Notes: generated by a model not told the origin, from the sequence alone. DNA of 15,304 nt from JAYUJH01 sp043765375 (GCA_043765375.1 JAYUJH010000036.1:1-15304), one strand, 5' to 3'; counted from the stretch's first letter, positions 7,501 through 14,285 are shown. Numbers and translations: made by a program.

Positions 7501-8720
7501 ACTGCAATCTCCTTATTGATTATTTTGACACGGCGTTTTCCAGTGAGGAGTTGCTGCATCAGGGCGGATTTTTCTGTCTTCAGGTGGGTAAGTTTTTGGG
7601 TGAGTAGTTCTATCTCACGGTCGGCATCCGAGAGGATGGCAGCGATAGCGATTTGTTCGGGAAGATATGGAGGAATATGGATATATAGTGATTTAATATC
7701 ATTACTATTCACTGATTCAAAAGTGCTGCCCTGTGATAAACGAATCCATTTAGGCTCAAAATATAATAACCACTGATAAATATAATTTTGAGACGTGCTT
7801 TTTTTTGATCTAACTGCTGCGATGCCTCGTCCGATGCATGCATGATGTATTGAACGAGAGATTTCTCCTACTGGCGCTCTGACACTTAATAAAACATCAT
7901 CAACGATACATTCTTTGGTTATTTGAGACGTGTATATTCTCGGCATAGAAAGTCTATTTTTTATATCTGCATTACCTTGCAGTAGGGGTAACCCTTCTTT
8001 AGCATCATTATATGCTTCTGATTTTGGGGATGACCCCATGATAACATCAGCTATTTTATATAACGCCACATTGCGCCACTCCCCATCAAACCCTTTCAGG
8101 CGTTTTTTGCCCGTGAGGAGCTGTTGCATCAGGGCTTTTTTCTGTAATCTGGCTGTGTCAATCAGAGCTTGTGTTGCTGTAATCGCACCGTCCCATGTGG
8201 AAAGGATTTCAGCAATTTTCTGTTGTTCGGGCAATGGAGGAAGAAGAATAGGAAACTTGAACAAGTCACTTAGAGTAATAGATACTTGGTTTGCATTGCC
8301 TCGAACTATGCTAGTGATAAAGTCAAGAAACACATCATTAGATATTGATAGATATAGAAAATTACTTTTAATATATTCATTAGCAGTAACTTTAACCATA
8401 TTTTGATTAAGTAGACTTCCTGAGTTTTGCATACGAATACGTATTACCTTTCCTACCATGGAAGACCTTAAATGTGGTCTTGAGCCAACAGTATTAATGA
8501 TAATATCGTTTGATTTAAGAATATATTTTTCTAACCCAATCAATTTTTCTTTTGGTAAAAATACAGAATTTTCATTTTTGATTCCAAACTCCGTTGTGTC
8601 AGTAATACGTATGATACGAATTCCTGCATCACTATAATCACTAGAGGAAAAAGCATACCCTTTGGTGTGCGTTATAACTTTTCCCAACTGACTTTCTTTC
8701 CAACCATCAGGAACTTGCAT
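7497..8720 (-). CDS. hsdS: type I restriction-modification specificity subunit HsdS
   Basis: HsdS chooses the DNA target for both methylation and cleavage. The 407 residues show the classic two-half design. The first target-recognition domain spans about 1-155, followed by a central conserved helical spacer (PPLPEQQKIAEIL...ALMQQLLTGKKR, 161-207). The second target-recognition domain spans about 213-345, followed by a C-terminal conserved spacer (PYLPEQIAIAAIL...ALMQQLLTGKRR, 351-397). The two spacers form the coiled coil that holds the halves apart. The ATG overlaps the end of the RhuM gene by 14 bp and has AAGGGG upstream. The stop overlaps the SIR2 gene start by 4 bp. The recognised sequence is probably bipartite but cannot be read from the protein. 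No sign of damage. Confidence 0.95.
   Translation of the reverse strand: MQVPDGWKESQLGKVITHTKGYAFSSSDYSDAGIRIIRITDTTEFGIKNENSVFLPKEKLIGLEKYILKSNDIIINTVGSRPHLRSSMVGKVIRIRMQNSGSLLNQNMVKVTANEYIKSNFLYLSISNDVFLDFITSIVRGNANQVSITLSDLFKFPILLPPLPEQQKIAEILSTWDGAITATQALIDTARLQKKALMQQLLTGKKRLKGFDGEWRNVALYKIADVIMGSSPKSEAYNDAKEGLPLLQGNADIKNRLSMPRIYTSQITKECIVDDVLLSVRAPVGEISRSIHHACIGRGIAAVRSKKSTSQNYIYQWLLYFEPKWIRLSQGSTFESVNSNDIKSLYIHIPPYLPEQIAIAAILSDADREIELLTQKLTHLKTEKSALMQQLLTGKRRVKIINKEIAV
7530..8135 (-). repeat. duplicated spacer segment inside hsdS (7530-7565 and 8100-8135)
   Basis: The two conserved spacers encode nearly the same 12 residues (ALMQQLLTGKKR and ALMQQLLTGKRR), and the DNA is similar too. 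Such internal direct repeats are normal in HsdS and can allow recombination that swaps or drops a recognition domain. Confidence 0.7.
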
Positions 8721-9789
8721 CGTCAGCCCCTTTATGTTTGAGGGGTTTGGGCTTACGCTTTTTCGTCAGTTTGGCAATTTCCTTTTCAAAGTCAGAATTG
8801 ATCGCTTGCGTTTTGTTGAACTCGGCATAGTGCGCCAATGCTTTGCGTTTAGCTTGCGCATGGCTGCGCTTGCATTTACCTTCCAATATCCGAAATTCGT
8901 TAAACGTGAGGAATTTATCCACGCTTTTCGCCATATTTTCCATGGTCATAGCAATGCGATTTTCAATGATATTTTCAATATAATCAAAAAATCCTGATAC
9001 GGTACGCTCCAGTTTCTTCAGATCGGACTCTGCCAGATAATTCTTGGCAATCGTTACATCCGTTTGCACAACCCTACCTTCTGGTGCATTTTTCCAAGTG
9101 GTTAGCCCCATATGCGGTGCATCTTTATGCGGTGCATCTTTGTCCGCTTTCCCAAAAACAATCTCCGCTGCAGTTTGCGCGGTTATCGCATAGTGGAATT
9201 TATTCTGCACCATGGCATAGAATTCTTTCGCCGCGCGGGATTTCGGATTGTAATCCGTACTGATCTCCGCGAAAATATCGGTGATTTGTAGGTAAATCCG
9301 ACGTTCGCTGGTGCGAATAGAACGTACTCGTTCCAGCAATTCCTTGAAATAATCTTCGCCAAAAAACGTCTCGCCCTGTTTGAGACGTTCATCATCCATT
9401 ACAAAGCCTTTTTTGATGTATTCCTTCAAGACATTAGTTGCCCAAATGCGGAATTGCGTGGCACGCTTGGAATTGACACGGTAGCCCACGGCAATAATGG
9501 CATCGAGGTTGTAGTGTTTAAGTATGCGGGAAACGAAGCGTCCCCCTTCTTCCTGAACTACCGAGAAATCCTCGGTAGTTGAAATTTCCTGTAATTCCAA
9601 ATCGTTATATATGTTTTTTAGGTGAAGACTGATATTGTCAGTGCTGGTCTGAAAAAGCTCCGACATGGCGCGTTGTGTTAGCCATATAGTTTCTTGTCGC
9701 ATCAATACGCGGAGCTTTACGTCACCGCTATCACCCGAATAAAGCAGAAAGGGTTGTCCGTCTTCCGTAGGGATCAGGTCGTTACTCAT
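8707..9789 (-). CDS. rhuM: RhuM-family protein
   Basis: This 360-residue protein matches the RhuM ('virulence RhuM') family, named from a Salmonella pathogenicity-island gene and very often found between hsdM and hsdS. Its biochemical role is not established. Near the N-terminus, TIWLTQRAMSELFQTSTDNI (about 34-53) looks like a helix-turn-helix of the kind seen in phage Bro-N/ORF6N-like domains. It is followed by the family block YNLDAIIAVGYRVNSKRATQ (93-112) and FRIWAT. The C-terminus is rich in Lys/Arg (LTKKRKPKPLKHKG), suggesting nucleic-acid contact. The ATG forms ATGA with the hsdM stop. A perfect 15-bp tandem duplication inserts a second KDAPH at residues 217-226. DNA binding, and possibly control of the operon, is an inference. 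Confidence 0.88.
   Translation of the reverse strand: MSNDLIPTEDGQPFLLYSGDSGDVKLRVLMRQETIWLTQRAMSELFQTSTDNISLHLKNIYNDLELQEISTTEDFSVVQEEGGRFVSRILKHYNLDAIIAVGYRVNSKRATQFRIWATNVLKEYIKKGFVMDDERLKQGETFFGEDYFKELLERVRSIRTSERRIYLQITDIFAEISTDYNPKSRAAKEFYAMVQNKFHYAITAQTAAEIVFGKADKDAPHKDAPHMGLTTWKNAPEGRVVQTDVTIAKNYLAESDLKKLERTVSGFFDYIENIIENRIAMTMENMAKSVDKFLTFNEFRILEGKCKRSHAQAKRKALAHYAEFNKTQAINSDFEKEIAKLTKKRKPKPLKHKGADDASS
9112..9141. repeat. 15-bp perfect tandem duplication in the RhuM gene
   Basis: The unit ATGCGGTGCATCTTT occurs twice without a gap (9112-9126 and 9127-9141). It is in frame and duplicates the pentapeptide KDAPH in a loop region. It is probably a slippage event, and the frame is preserved. 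Confidence 0.85.
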
Positions 9790-11297
9790 GCCCTATACCC
9801 CAGTTCTTTCAGGTAACCATCCATCTTGGTGTCCAACTCCGACAGTTCTGCTTTGAGCTTTTCGCGCATAGCACGCACTTCCATCAGGTCAATCTCTTCT
9901 TCCTGTTCAAATGTGTCGACATAGCGCGAAATATTAAGGTTATAGTCGTTTTCCGCCAGTTCCGCATGGGTGGCGAGATAAGCATATTTATCCACTGTTT
10001 TGCGGGCGTGATACGTTTCTACCATCTTTTTAAGGTTCTCAACGGAAAGCTGGTTTTGGTTTTTGCCAGATATAAATTCACGACTCGCATCAATAAACAA
10101 TACATTGTCATCTCGCTTTTTCTTTCTGAGAATCAAAATCGCTGCTGGAATCCCTGTGCCATAAAAAAGTTTTTCTGGCAGGCCTATAACCGTATCAAGC
10201 AGACCTTCCTCAATCAGTTTTTTGCGAATGACGCCTTCAGAAGACCCCCGAAATAACACTCCATGTGGCGCGACCACTGCCATACGCCCTGTTTTTGGCT
10301 TCATCGTTTCAATCATATGTAGGATAAACGCATAGTCACCTTTGGTTCTTGGCGGAACTCCGCGTCGGAAACGACCGAATTTATCTGACTCTGCCGTGCC
10401 AATACCCCATTTATCCAAGCTGAATGGCGGATTAGCTACTACAATATCAAAATGTTTTAGGCTATCTTCTGTATCTATCAACTTAGGATTGCGAATTGTA
10501 TCACCCCATTCAATACGGTGGTTATCCTCACCGCGCAGGAACATATTCATTTTTGCCAATGCCCATGTGCTGCCGATAGCTTCCTGCCCATAAAGTGCGT
10601 ATTTTTTAGAACCTTTATATTTTTCTTGAATTAACCGACCGCATTTCATCAGCAGGGAGCCAGAGCCGCAGGTTGGGTCACAGATTTCATCACCTTCAGT
10701 AGGTTCCATTATCATCGCCATCAATTCGGATACTTCGGGTGGCGTATAAAACTCCCCTGCTTTACGCCCATCTTCCGCAAATTTCTTGATCAGAAATTCA
10801 TACGCATTTCCAATAATATCCAGATTGCCAATGCGGCTTGGCGTGAGGTTCAGCGCGTCTTTGGCAAAGTCTTCAAGCAAGTCGCGTAATAGTTCGTTTT
10901 TCTGCGCTTCTTCACCTAGCTTATTAGAATTAAAACTAATATCCTGAAACACGTCACGTAGCTTGGAAATGTTAGCTTCTTCAATAGCATGGAGCGCTTT
11001 GTCAATGCGTTCTCCGTTGCCAGCCTCATGCCGTTTGGCATGGAGTGAGTAAAAGTTAGCTTTTGGTGGCAAAACAAAGCGTTCATTCTTCATCATTTCT
11101 TCAATGAGCGCCTGTTCATCACCATATTCCGCTTTGTAACTCTCATAATGATCCTGCCAGACATCACTAATGTATTTCAAAAAAAGCATCGTGAGGATAT
11201 AATCTTTATAAACAGCGCCATTGACTGTCCCTCTGAAGGTGTCGCACGCTGCCCAAACCGCCTTATTGATTTGATCCTGGTTAATTTTTTCCGTCAT
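9786..11297 (-). CDS. hsdM: type I restriction-modification DNA methyltransferase HsdM
   Basis: HsdM transfers a methyl group from S-adenosylmethionine to adenine N6 in the sequence chosen by HsdS, and it is the core of the restriction complex. The 503 residues contain an N-terminal helical HsdM domain (about 9-145). The N6-adenine methyltransferase fold follows, with the AdoMet-binding motif I DPTCGSGSLL (207-216) and the catalytic motif IV NPPF (299-302). A helical tail near the end suits subunit contact. I start at ATG 11297 (MTEKINQDQ) because AAAGG stands upstream and HsdM proteins usually begin close to this motif. A TTG at 11336 would add 13 unsupported residues. The gene overlaps the half-size HsdS-like gene by 17 bp and the RhuM gene by 4 bp. 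Intact and of normal length. Confidence 0.97.
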   Translation of the reverse strand: MTEKINQDQINKAVWAACDTFRGTVNGAVYKDYILTMLFLKYISDVWQDHYESYKAEYGDEQALIEEMMKNERFVLPPKANFYSLHAKRHEAGNGERIDKALHAIEEANISKLRDVFQDISFNSNKLGEEAQKNELLRDLLEDFAKDALNLTPSRIGNLDIIGNAYEFLIKKFAEDGRKAGEFYTPPEVSELMAMIMEPTEGDEICDPTCGSGSLLMKCGRLIQEKYKGSKKYALYGQEAIGSTWALAKMNMFLRGEDNHRIEWGDTIRNPKLIDTEDSLKHFDIVVANPPFSLDKWGIGTAESDKFGRFRRGVPPRTKGDYAFILHMIETMKPKTGRMAVVAPHGVLFRGSSEGVIRKKLIEEGLLDTVIGLPEKLFYGTGIPAAILILRKKKRDDNVLFIDASREFISGKNQNQLSVENLKKMVETYHARKTVDKYAYLATHAELAENDYNLNISRYVDTFEQEEEIDLMEVRAMREKLKAELSELDTKMDGYLKELGYRA

Positions 11298-11904
11298 GTT
11301 GGATGCCTTTTTTGTTATGGAATAAATCAGTAGCAATCGTTTCCATTTGTTGCTGTCTACTTACAATAAGTCTTTCTAATAAACGTTTTTCGGTAATTAA
11401 AGCCTGCTGCATCTTAACAATCAATTCTTGATTGTGTAGAGTGGGGGTGGCAATTTTTACGCTTTCCACAGCCGCACGAGGAATGTTCATCATGCTAGAG
11501 CCTTGCGCCATGTTTTTGAAATACTCTTGCGCTGGCCTTTGATTCATTTGCCAGCTTAGAAAATGAGGATTGATAAGAGTATGTTCTTTTACGCGAATAA
11601 CAAAAAAGTGTGGAGAACAAAGCGTTTTTTCTGGGGGTGAATCAATTGTTACTGCAAAATTATTTGCACTACGGGCTGCAAATAGAATGTCACCATCAAC
11701 AAGCCAAGCCTGAGATTTCTTTTCTGGAATCGAAACCCGATCAACATCACTCCAATCTAGCCTACCACTTGTTAAAATATTCCTTTGCTGAATCATGCAA
11801 ACATCACCATCTGGCAATACCTCTGCTGAGGTGCGCAAAGCATAGCCTGCAGAGACTACTGCAAGATCACTTAAAAAATATAAATTGTGCGCACTATTGT
11901 TCAT
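11281..11904 (-). CDS. half-size HsdS-like protein (single target-recognition domain), first gene of the operon
   Basis: This 207-residue protein has one HsdS-type target-recognition domain and one C-terminal helical spacer. Typical features are the opening LSDLAVVSAGYALRT, the DGDILFAARS segment, and the ending with SMMNIPRAAVESVKIATPTL followed by a long coiled coil (IVKMQQALITEKRLLERLIV). Half-size specificity proteins can pair to act like a full HsdS. A full HsdS is also present here, so this may give the methylase a second target or have a regulatory role. I choose ATG 11904. The predicted -10 box lies at 11919-11914, so an ATG at 11922 and a GTG at 11955 would lie outside the transcript. 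With this start the mRNA leader is only a few nucleotides and there is no ribosome-binding site. It overlaps hsdM by 17 bp. Confidence 0.82.
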   Translation of the reverse strand: MNNSAHNLYFLSDLAVVSAGYALRTSAEVLPDGDVCMIQQRNILTSGRLDWSDVDRVSIPEKKSQAWLVDGDILFAARSANNFAVTIDSPPEKTLCSPHFFVIRVKEHTLINPHFLSWQMNQRPAQEYFKNMAQGSSMMNIPRAAVESVKIATPTLHNQELIVKMQQALITEKRLLERLIVSRQQQMETIATDLFHNKKGIQHDGKN

Positions 11905-11909
11905 AGTGC
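11891..11909. promoter_or_regulatory. operator-like palindrome over the start codon
   Basis: GCACTAT (11891-11897) and ATAGTGC (11903-11909) form a perfect inverted repeat with a 5-bp spacer. It covers the predicted transcription start and the ATG at 11904. It has the same half-site and spacer as the palindrome at 11951-11971, with centres 61 bp apart, close to six helical turns. A dimeric repressor bound here would block initiation. Confidence 0.65.
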
Positions 11910-11913
11910 ATAT

Positions 11914-11942
11914 ATTATGCATGAATTTTTTAATTTTGTCAA
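11914..11942 (-). promoter_or_regulatory. sigma70-type promoter of the hsd operon
   Basis: On the - strand, TTGACA (11942-11937) is followed by exactly 17 bp and CATAAT (11919-11914). This is a near-consensus sigma70 promoter. The start point is expected near 11908-11906, only a few bases before ATG 11904. It is the only strong promoter seen ahead of the eight overlapping genes. Confidence 0.75.
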
Positions 11943-11950
11943 TAAAAAAT

Positions 11951-11971
11951 TGCACTATCGTTAATAGTGCA
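11951..11971. promoter_or_regulatory. operator-like palindrome upstream of the -35 box
   Basis: TGCACTAT (11951-11958) and ATAGTGCA (11964-11971) form a perfect 8-bp inverted repeat with a 5-bp spacer. It lies about 9 bp upstream of TTGACA. Together with the copy at 11891-11909 it brackets the promoter, as expected for a cooperative or looping regulator. Confidence 0.65.
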
Positions 11972-12298
11972 TATTAAAAATTACCGTTTTCGTGCCTACA
12001 GAGATGAAAGCTCCATCCTAATGCTCTCTCATTAATCATCGTACTTCTCGCGGTAATGTTAAAACTCGTCTTTTTACCACTCTCATAATTACATCTTGAA
12101 TCCGCATGTTCAGCAAAATATAAGTGGTTGGTGAATGTGCTGCAACATGCTTCCTTTTTTGTGTGAAATGGGCAGGATTTCTCCGTGTTTAGTTGGGTGA
12201 TTATTTATTGCCTTGATGGCTGTTGTGGATGCGGTGTTTTGTGTTCATGCCAGCGGGAGAAATTGGTGATGATATTCCTTATTGCCTTTCATTAGCCT

Positions 12299-12418
12299 TC
12301 AGCACTTTTTGTTATTTCCAGTAATTCGCAGCTTCTTTTTATGCCTCGGACTTATTGTGATGGTGCGGGTTTTCTCAACTGTCCTGATATCACTCTTTTC
12401 CTTCTTTTTTTGATTCAT
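12299..12418 (-). CDS. small basic ORF, doubtful
   Basis: A 39-codon frame starts at ATG 12418 and ends with TGA at 12301-12299. The product is Lys/Arg-rich (begins MNQKKKEKSDIRTVEKTRT) and has no recognised domain. The upstream GGTAAG is only a weak ribosome-binding site and lies inside a hairpin. It could be chance or the remnant of a small DNA-binding protein. Confidence 0.15.
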   Translation of the reverse strand: MNQKKKEKSDIRTVEKTRTITISPRHKKKLRITGNNKKC

Positions 12419-12420
12419 GT

Positions 12421-12442
12421 GGGCAGCTTACCATAGCTGCCC
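12421..12442. repeat. perfect stem-loop
   Basis: GGGCAGC (12421-12427) pairs with GCTGCCC (12436-12442) around an 8-nt loop. No T-run follows on either strand, so it is not a classical terminator. Confidence 0.5.
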
Positions 12443-12500
12443 TTCTGTGCTGCTTCATGGCAGACGCAGGCGGGGTGGCAGGGGTCAAGATAACTCATTC

Positions 12501-12544
12501 TGATTTTTGCTACGCATAAAATATTTATGATTTTTTGCTACGCA
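12501..12544. repeat. direct repeat TGATTTTTTGCTACGCA (two copies)
   Basis: The first copy is at 12501-12516 (one T fewer) and the second at 12528-12544. The TTTTTGCTACGC core resembles TTTTTGCTCCGC of palindromic repeat copy A at 13-42, so these may be diverged relatives of that family. Confidence 0.45.
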
Positions 12545-12646
12545 AAAGGGGCAAGCCGGCATTTTGCGCCCGACCGCCTTTGCCTCTGCTTTTTATAACG
12601 TATCAGGGCAGCGATGGTAATTAGCCCAGCATTGAACTTTATAAAA

Positions 12647-12711
12647 TATAGCACTACATAACTTTATTAACGCCCAATAATATGGGACTGTTAAAAAATG
12701 AAAGTGCTATA
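12647..12711. repeat. separated inverted repeat TATAGCACT / AGTGCTATA
   Basis: There are 9-bp perfect arms at 12647-12655 and 12703-12711 with 47 bp between them. They lie directly upstream of the ribosome-binding site of the ORF at 12730. They could be paired operator half-sites or a remnant of a regulatory region. The half-site differs in order from the hsd operators. Confidence 0.35.
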
Positions 12712-12729
12712 AAACAAAAGGAAAATATC

Positions 12730-12819
12730 ATGACAACACAAAGCAAAAAACCATCACACCATGTCTATCCATGTCACACTCACTCAACCACTTGCATCTT
12801 GGCGATTGCACACAAATAA
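12730..12819 (+). pseudogene. 5' fragment of a small interrupted ORF
   Basis: ATG 12730 is preceded by AAGGA at a good distance, and the product begins MTTQSKKPSHHVY. That start resembles small accessory proteins of alphaproteobacterial conjugative elements; this is a loose recollection, not a confident family call. The original coding sequence appears to stop at 12807, where an AT-rich insertion begins. Three foreign codons and a TAA follow (12808-12819). Joining 12807 to 13682 across the 9-bp repeat restores an open 76-residue frame. Confidence 0.4.
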
Positions 12820-13681
12820 TATGCGGTATTTAGCAATATTAATAATTATTTACTATATTAATTCCCAGAAATCAGAAGCAGTTTGGCAGAATTAAATTCT
12901 TCATCAGTAATGATTCCATTCTCTTTCATGGAAAATAATTCTCTAATCTGACCTACTATAGATTCTGGAAATGATTGCTTTAAGTCACTATTATTAATTT
13001 CTGTTTTATTTTTAGATATGTAAATTGCATTTGAAATATGCGCTGCAAATATCTCTATATTTGAAATAGCTTTTTCCACTTTTGGTGATTTTAATTTTGC
13101 TCCAACATTATCAATAAAAAAAGTGATGTTATGTATTGGAATATTATTATCGCAAACTCTTATTACCAAAGAAATATTATTAATACTTTCTAAAGATTTA
13201 GAAGTTTTAGAACCAGAAAGCCCACCTATTATAGCACCAACACCTCCTAAAGCTACTGCTCCTATTGCAGTTCCTAAGGCTTGAGAACCACGATTAGAAG
13301 ATATAGATATGATAGTTTCTCCATTCTTTTTAATATCTACTGCAACAATATCATTAAATCTATATTCTGATCTGTAAGGGTTTTAACGTTTATTCTTTAT
13401 AAGAAACCCTACGATAATTCTTAAATTATCAAAATCAATAACTAAATATGAAGAGTCTTCATTGCAAAAATGTACTTTTGCATTTGGAAATTCAACTTGA
13501 AGCTGCTCAATTAAAGATTTATTATATTCATCTAATCCACTTCTAATCCAACCACAAAATAAAGAAAGAACAATTATTGCAATGATAATAAACCATAATT
13601 CCATAAATAATCCTTACAATAAAACTATTAGTCATGATAAGATAACCATATTAAAAAAATATTAATTATTATTTGGCGATT
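12808..13681. mobile_element. AT-rich insertion of about 865 bp flanked by a 9-bp direct repeat
   Basis: TTGGCGATT occurs at 12799-12807 and again at 13673-13681. Between the copies the DNA becomes strongly AT-rich and carries one gene (a broken SHOCT-domain gene). Removing the segment with one repeat copy fuses two (+) strand fragments in the same frame. This looks like an insertion with a target-site duplication. I see no transposase and no terminal inverted repeat. A second, near-perfect 17-bp direct repeat (12835-12851 and 13658-13674, one mismatch) lies just inside the ends, so recombination or integration is also possible. Confidence 0.45.
12858..13604 (-). pseudogene. membrane-anchored SHOCT-domain protein gene with an in-frame stop
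   Basis: One reading frame runs through 249 codons but is broken by TAA at 13385-13383. The first part (73 residues, ATG 13604 with TAAGGA upstream) starts with a membrane segment (LWFIIIAIIVLSLFCGWI). After the stop the same frame continues without a start codon. It encodes YRFNDIVAVDIKKNGETI, a Gly/Ala-rich hydrophobic stretch (ALGTAIGAVALGGVGAIIGG), a segment ending PIHNITFFI, and a C-terminal SHOCT domain (QIRELFSMKENGIITDEEF). This order is familiar from intact SHOCT proteins of unknown function, so I treat both parts as one gene. It has very AT-rich codons, unlike its neighbours, which suggests transfer from another genome. Confidence 0.65.
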
Positions 13682-13834
13682 ACTACACGCCATGCGCTCA
13701 ACCATCGCAGCCGTAATGGTGCTGTTGGCACTTTGCTACATTGCGAGGAAGCCTATTCACAGATTACCACGCTATATCAGGCGATACTCGCCTTGCATTG
13801 CAATGCGAATGCTATAGAAGGCTCAGAAGAATAG
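13682..13834 (+). pseudogene. 3' fragment of the small interrupted ORF
   Basis: This is fifty codons and a stop (TAG 13832-13834), in frame with the ATG at 12730 if the AT-rich segment is removed. The product (TTRHALNHRS... ...AIEGSEE) is soluble and helix-prone and is not recognised. A second frame is also open across the junction (MSIHVTLTQPL..., ending near 13816), so the correct frame is probable rather than certain. Confidence 0.35.
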
Positions 13835-13857
13835 CCTCATTATTGCGCCATTAAGCC

Positions 13858-13877
13858 GCGCCAGAGCAATCTGGTGC
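13858..13877. terminator. hairpin between converging genes
   Basis: GCGCCAGA pairs with TCTGGTGC around GCAA, with one wobble pair. It lies between the end of the (+) fragment and the end of the (-) relaxase remnant. No T-run is present, so termination is only a possibility. Confidence 0.25.
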
Positions 13878-14177
13878 AGCATTTTCGTGCTAGTCAGACA
13901 AACTTTATCGATCCAGCGTGTAGCCTTTATCGGGTTTGTGGTTGGTTGATTGCCGTTGACTGTATTCCATTTCCTATACGTGGACTTTTTGCATGAAGAC
14001 GTGGCGAAGGGATTGGACGGTGTCATGAGGTTTCGTTTTCTCTAATTCAGAACTCATGTGTTGGTCTAATTTTTCCTGCGATGGCATATGTGGCGTGGGA
14101 GTTGGCTCGCGTGCGTCGGTAAAATCTAGTGTGGAGAGTTTATCTTCTGCTTTGCCAAGGGAATGGTAGAGTTTCTC

Positions 14178-14211
14178 TTTGGTTTTGCCCCGCAAGGGCG
14201 GCGAAGCCAAA
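14178..14211 (-). repeat. short GC-rich palindromic repeat, copy C (in frame inside traA remnant)
   Basis: Read on the - strand it starts TTTGGCTTCGCCGCCC, then TTGCGGGGC, and ends AAAACCAAA. TTTGG and CCAAA form its ends, and CCGC-CCTT-GCGG forms its core. It encodes SPPLRGKTK in the relaxase frame, between the ASERD segment and the LGKAEDKLSTLDF segment. It is the same family as 72-100. Confidence 0.5.
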
Positions 14212-14285
14212 TCACGTTCGCTAGCGTAAAGTGTGACTTGTTCCTTATGACGTGACATGGCGACATAGGTGGTATGTCGATCAAA

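Larger units (their letters stand above)
11972..12729. other. long stretch without a convincing gene
   Basis: Both strands are broken by stops throughout. What can be seen: a 39-codon basic frame at 12299-12418 (-), a perfect 7-bp hairpin at 12421-12442, a direct repeat at 12501-12544, a CGCAAAA/TTTTGCG inverted repeat just after it (12541-12567), and an inverted pair TATAGCACT/AGTGCTATA at 12647-12711 before the small (+) ORF. The mixed composition and absence of genes suggest decayed mobile-element DNA. Confidence 0.5.

Noticed and set aside
7930..8406. 158-codon open frame on the + strand
   Set aside because: It lies opposite hsdS with no domain signal and no ribosome-binding site; antisense shadow of a long conserved gene.
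11905..11955. ATG 11922 or GTG 11955 as the start of the half-size HsdS gene
   Set aside because: ATG 11922 lies directly before the -10 box and GTG 11955 lies upstream of the -35 box, so neither would be in the transcript.
11990..12110. Possible similarity of a + strand frame (NHRTSRGN) to the fragment at 13682-13834 (NHRSRNG)
   Set aside because: The match is only a few residues and the DNA does not align over any useful length.
12808..13672. Classical insertion sequence or miniature transposon
   Set aside because: The ends show no terminal inverted repeat and there is no transposase frame inside. Only the flanking direct repeat supports insertion.
13823..14026. 67-codon open frame on the - strand after the relaxase
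   Set aside because: It overlaps the traA tail in another frame, has low-complexity composition and no recognised domain. A frameshifted traA tail is possible but cannot be supported.
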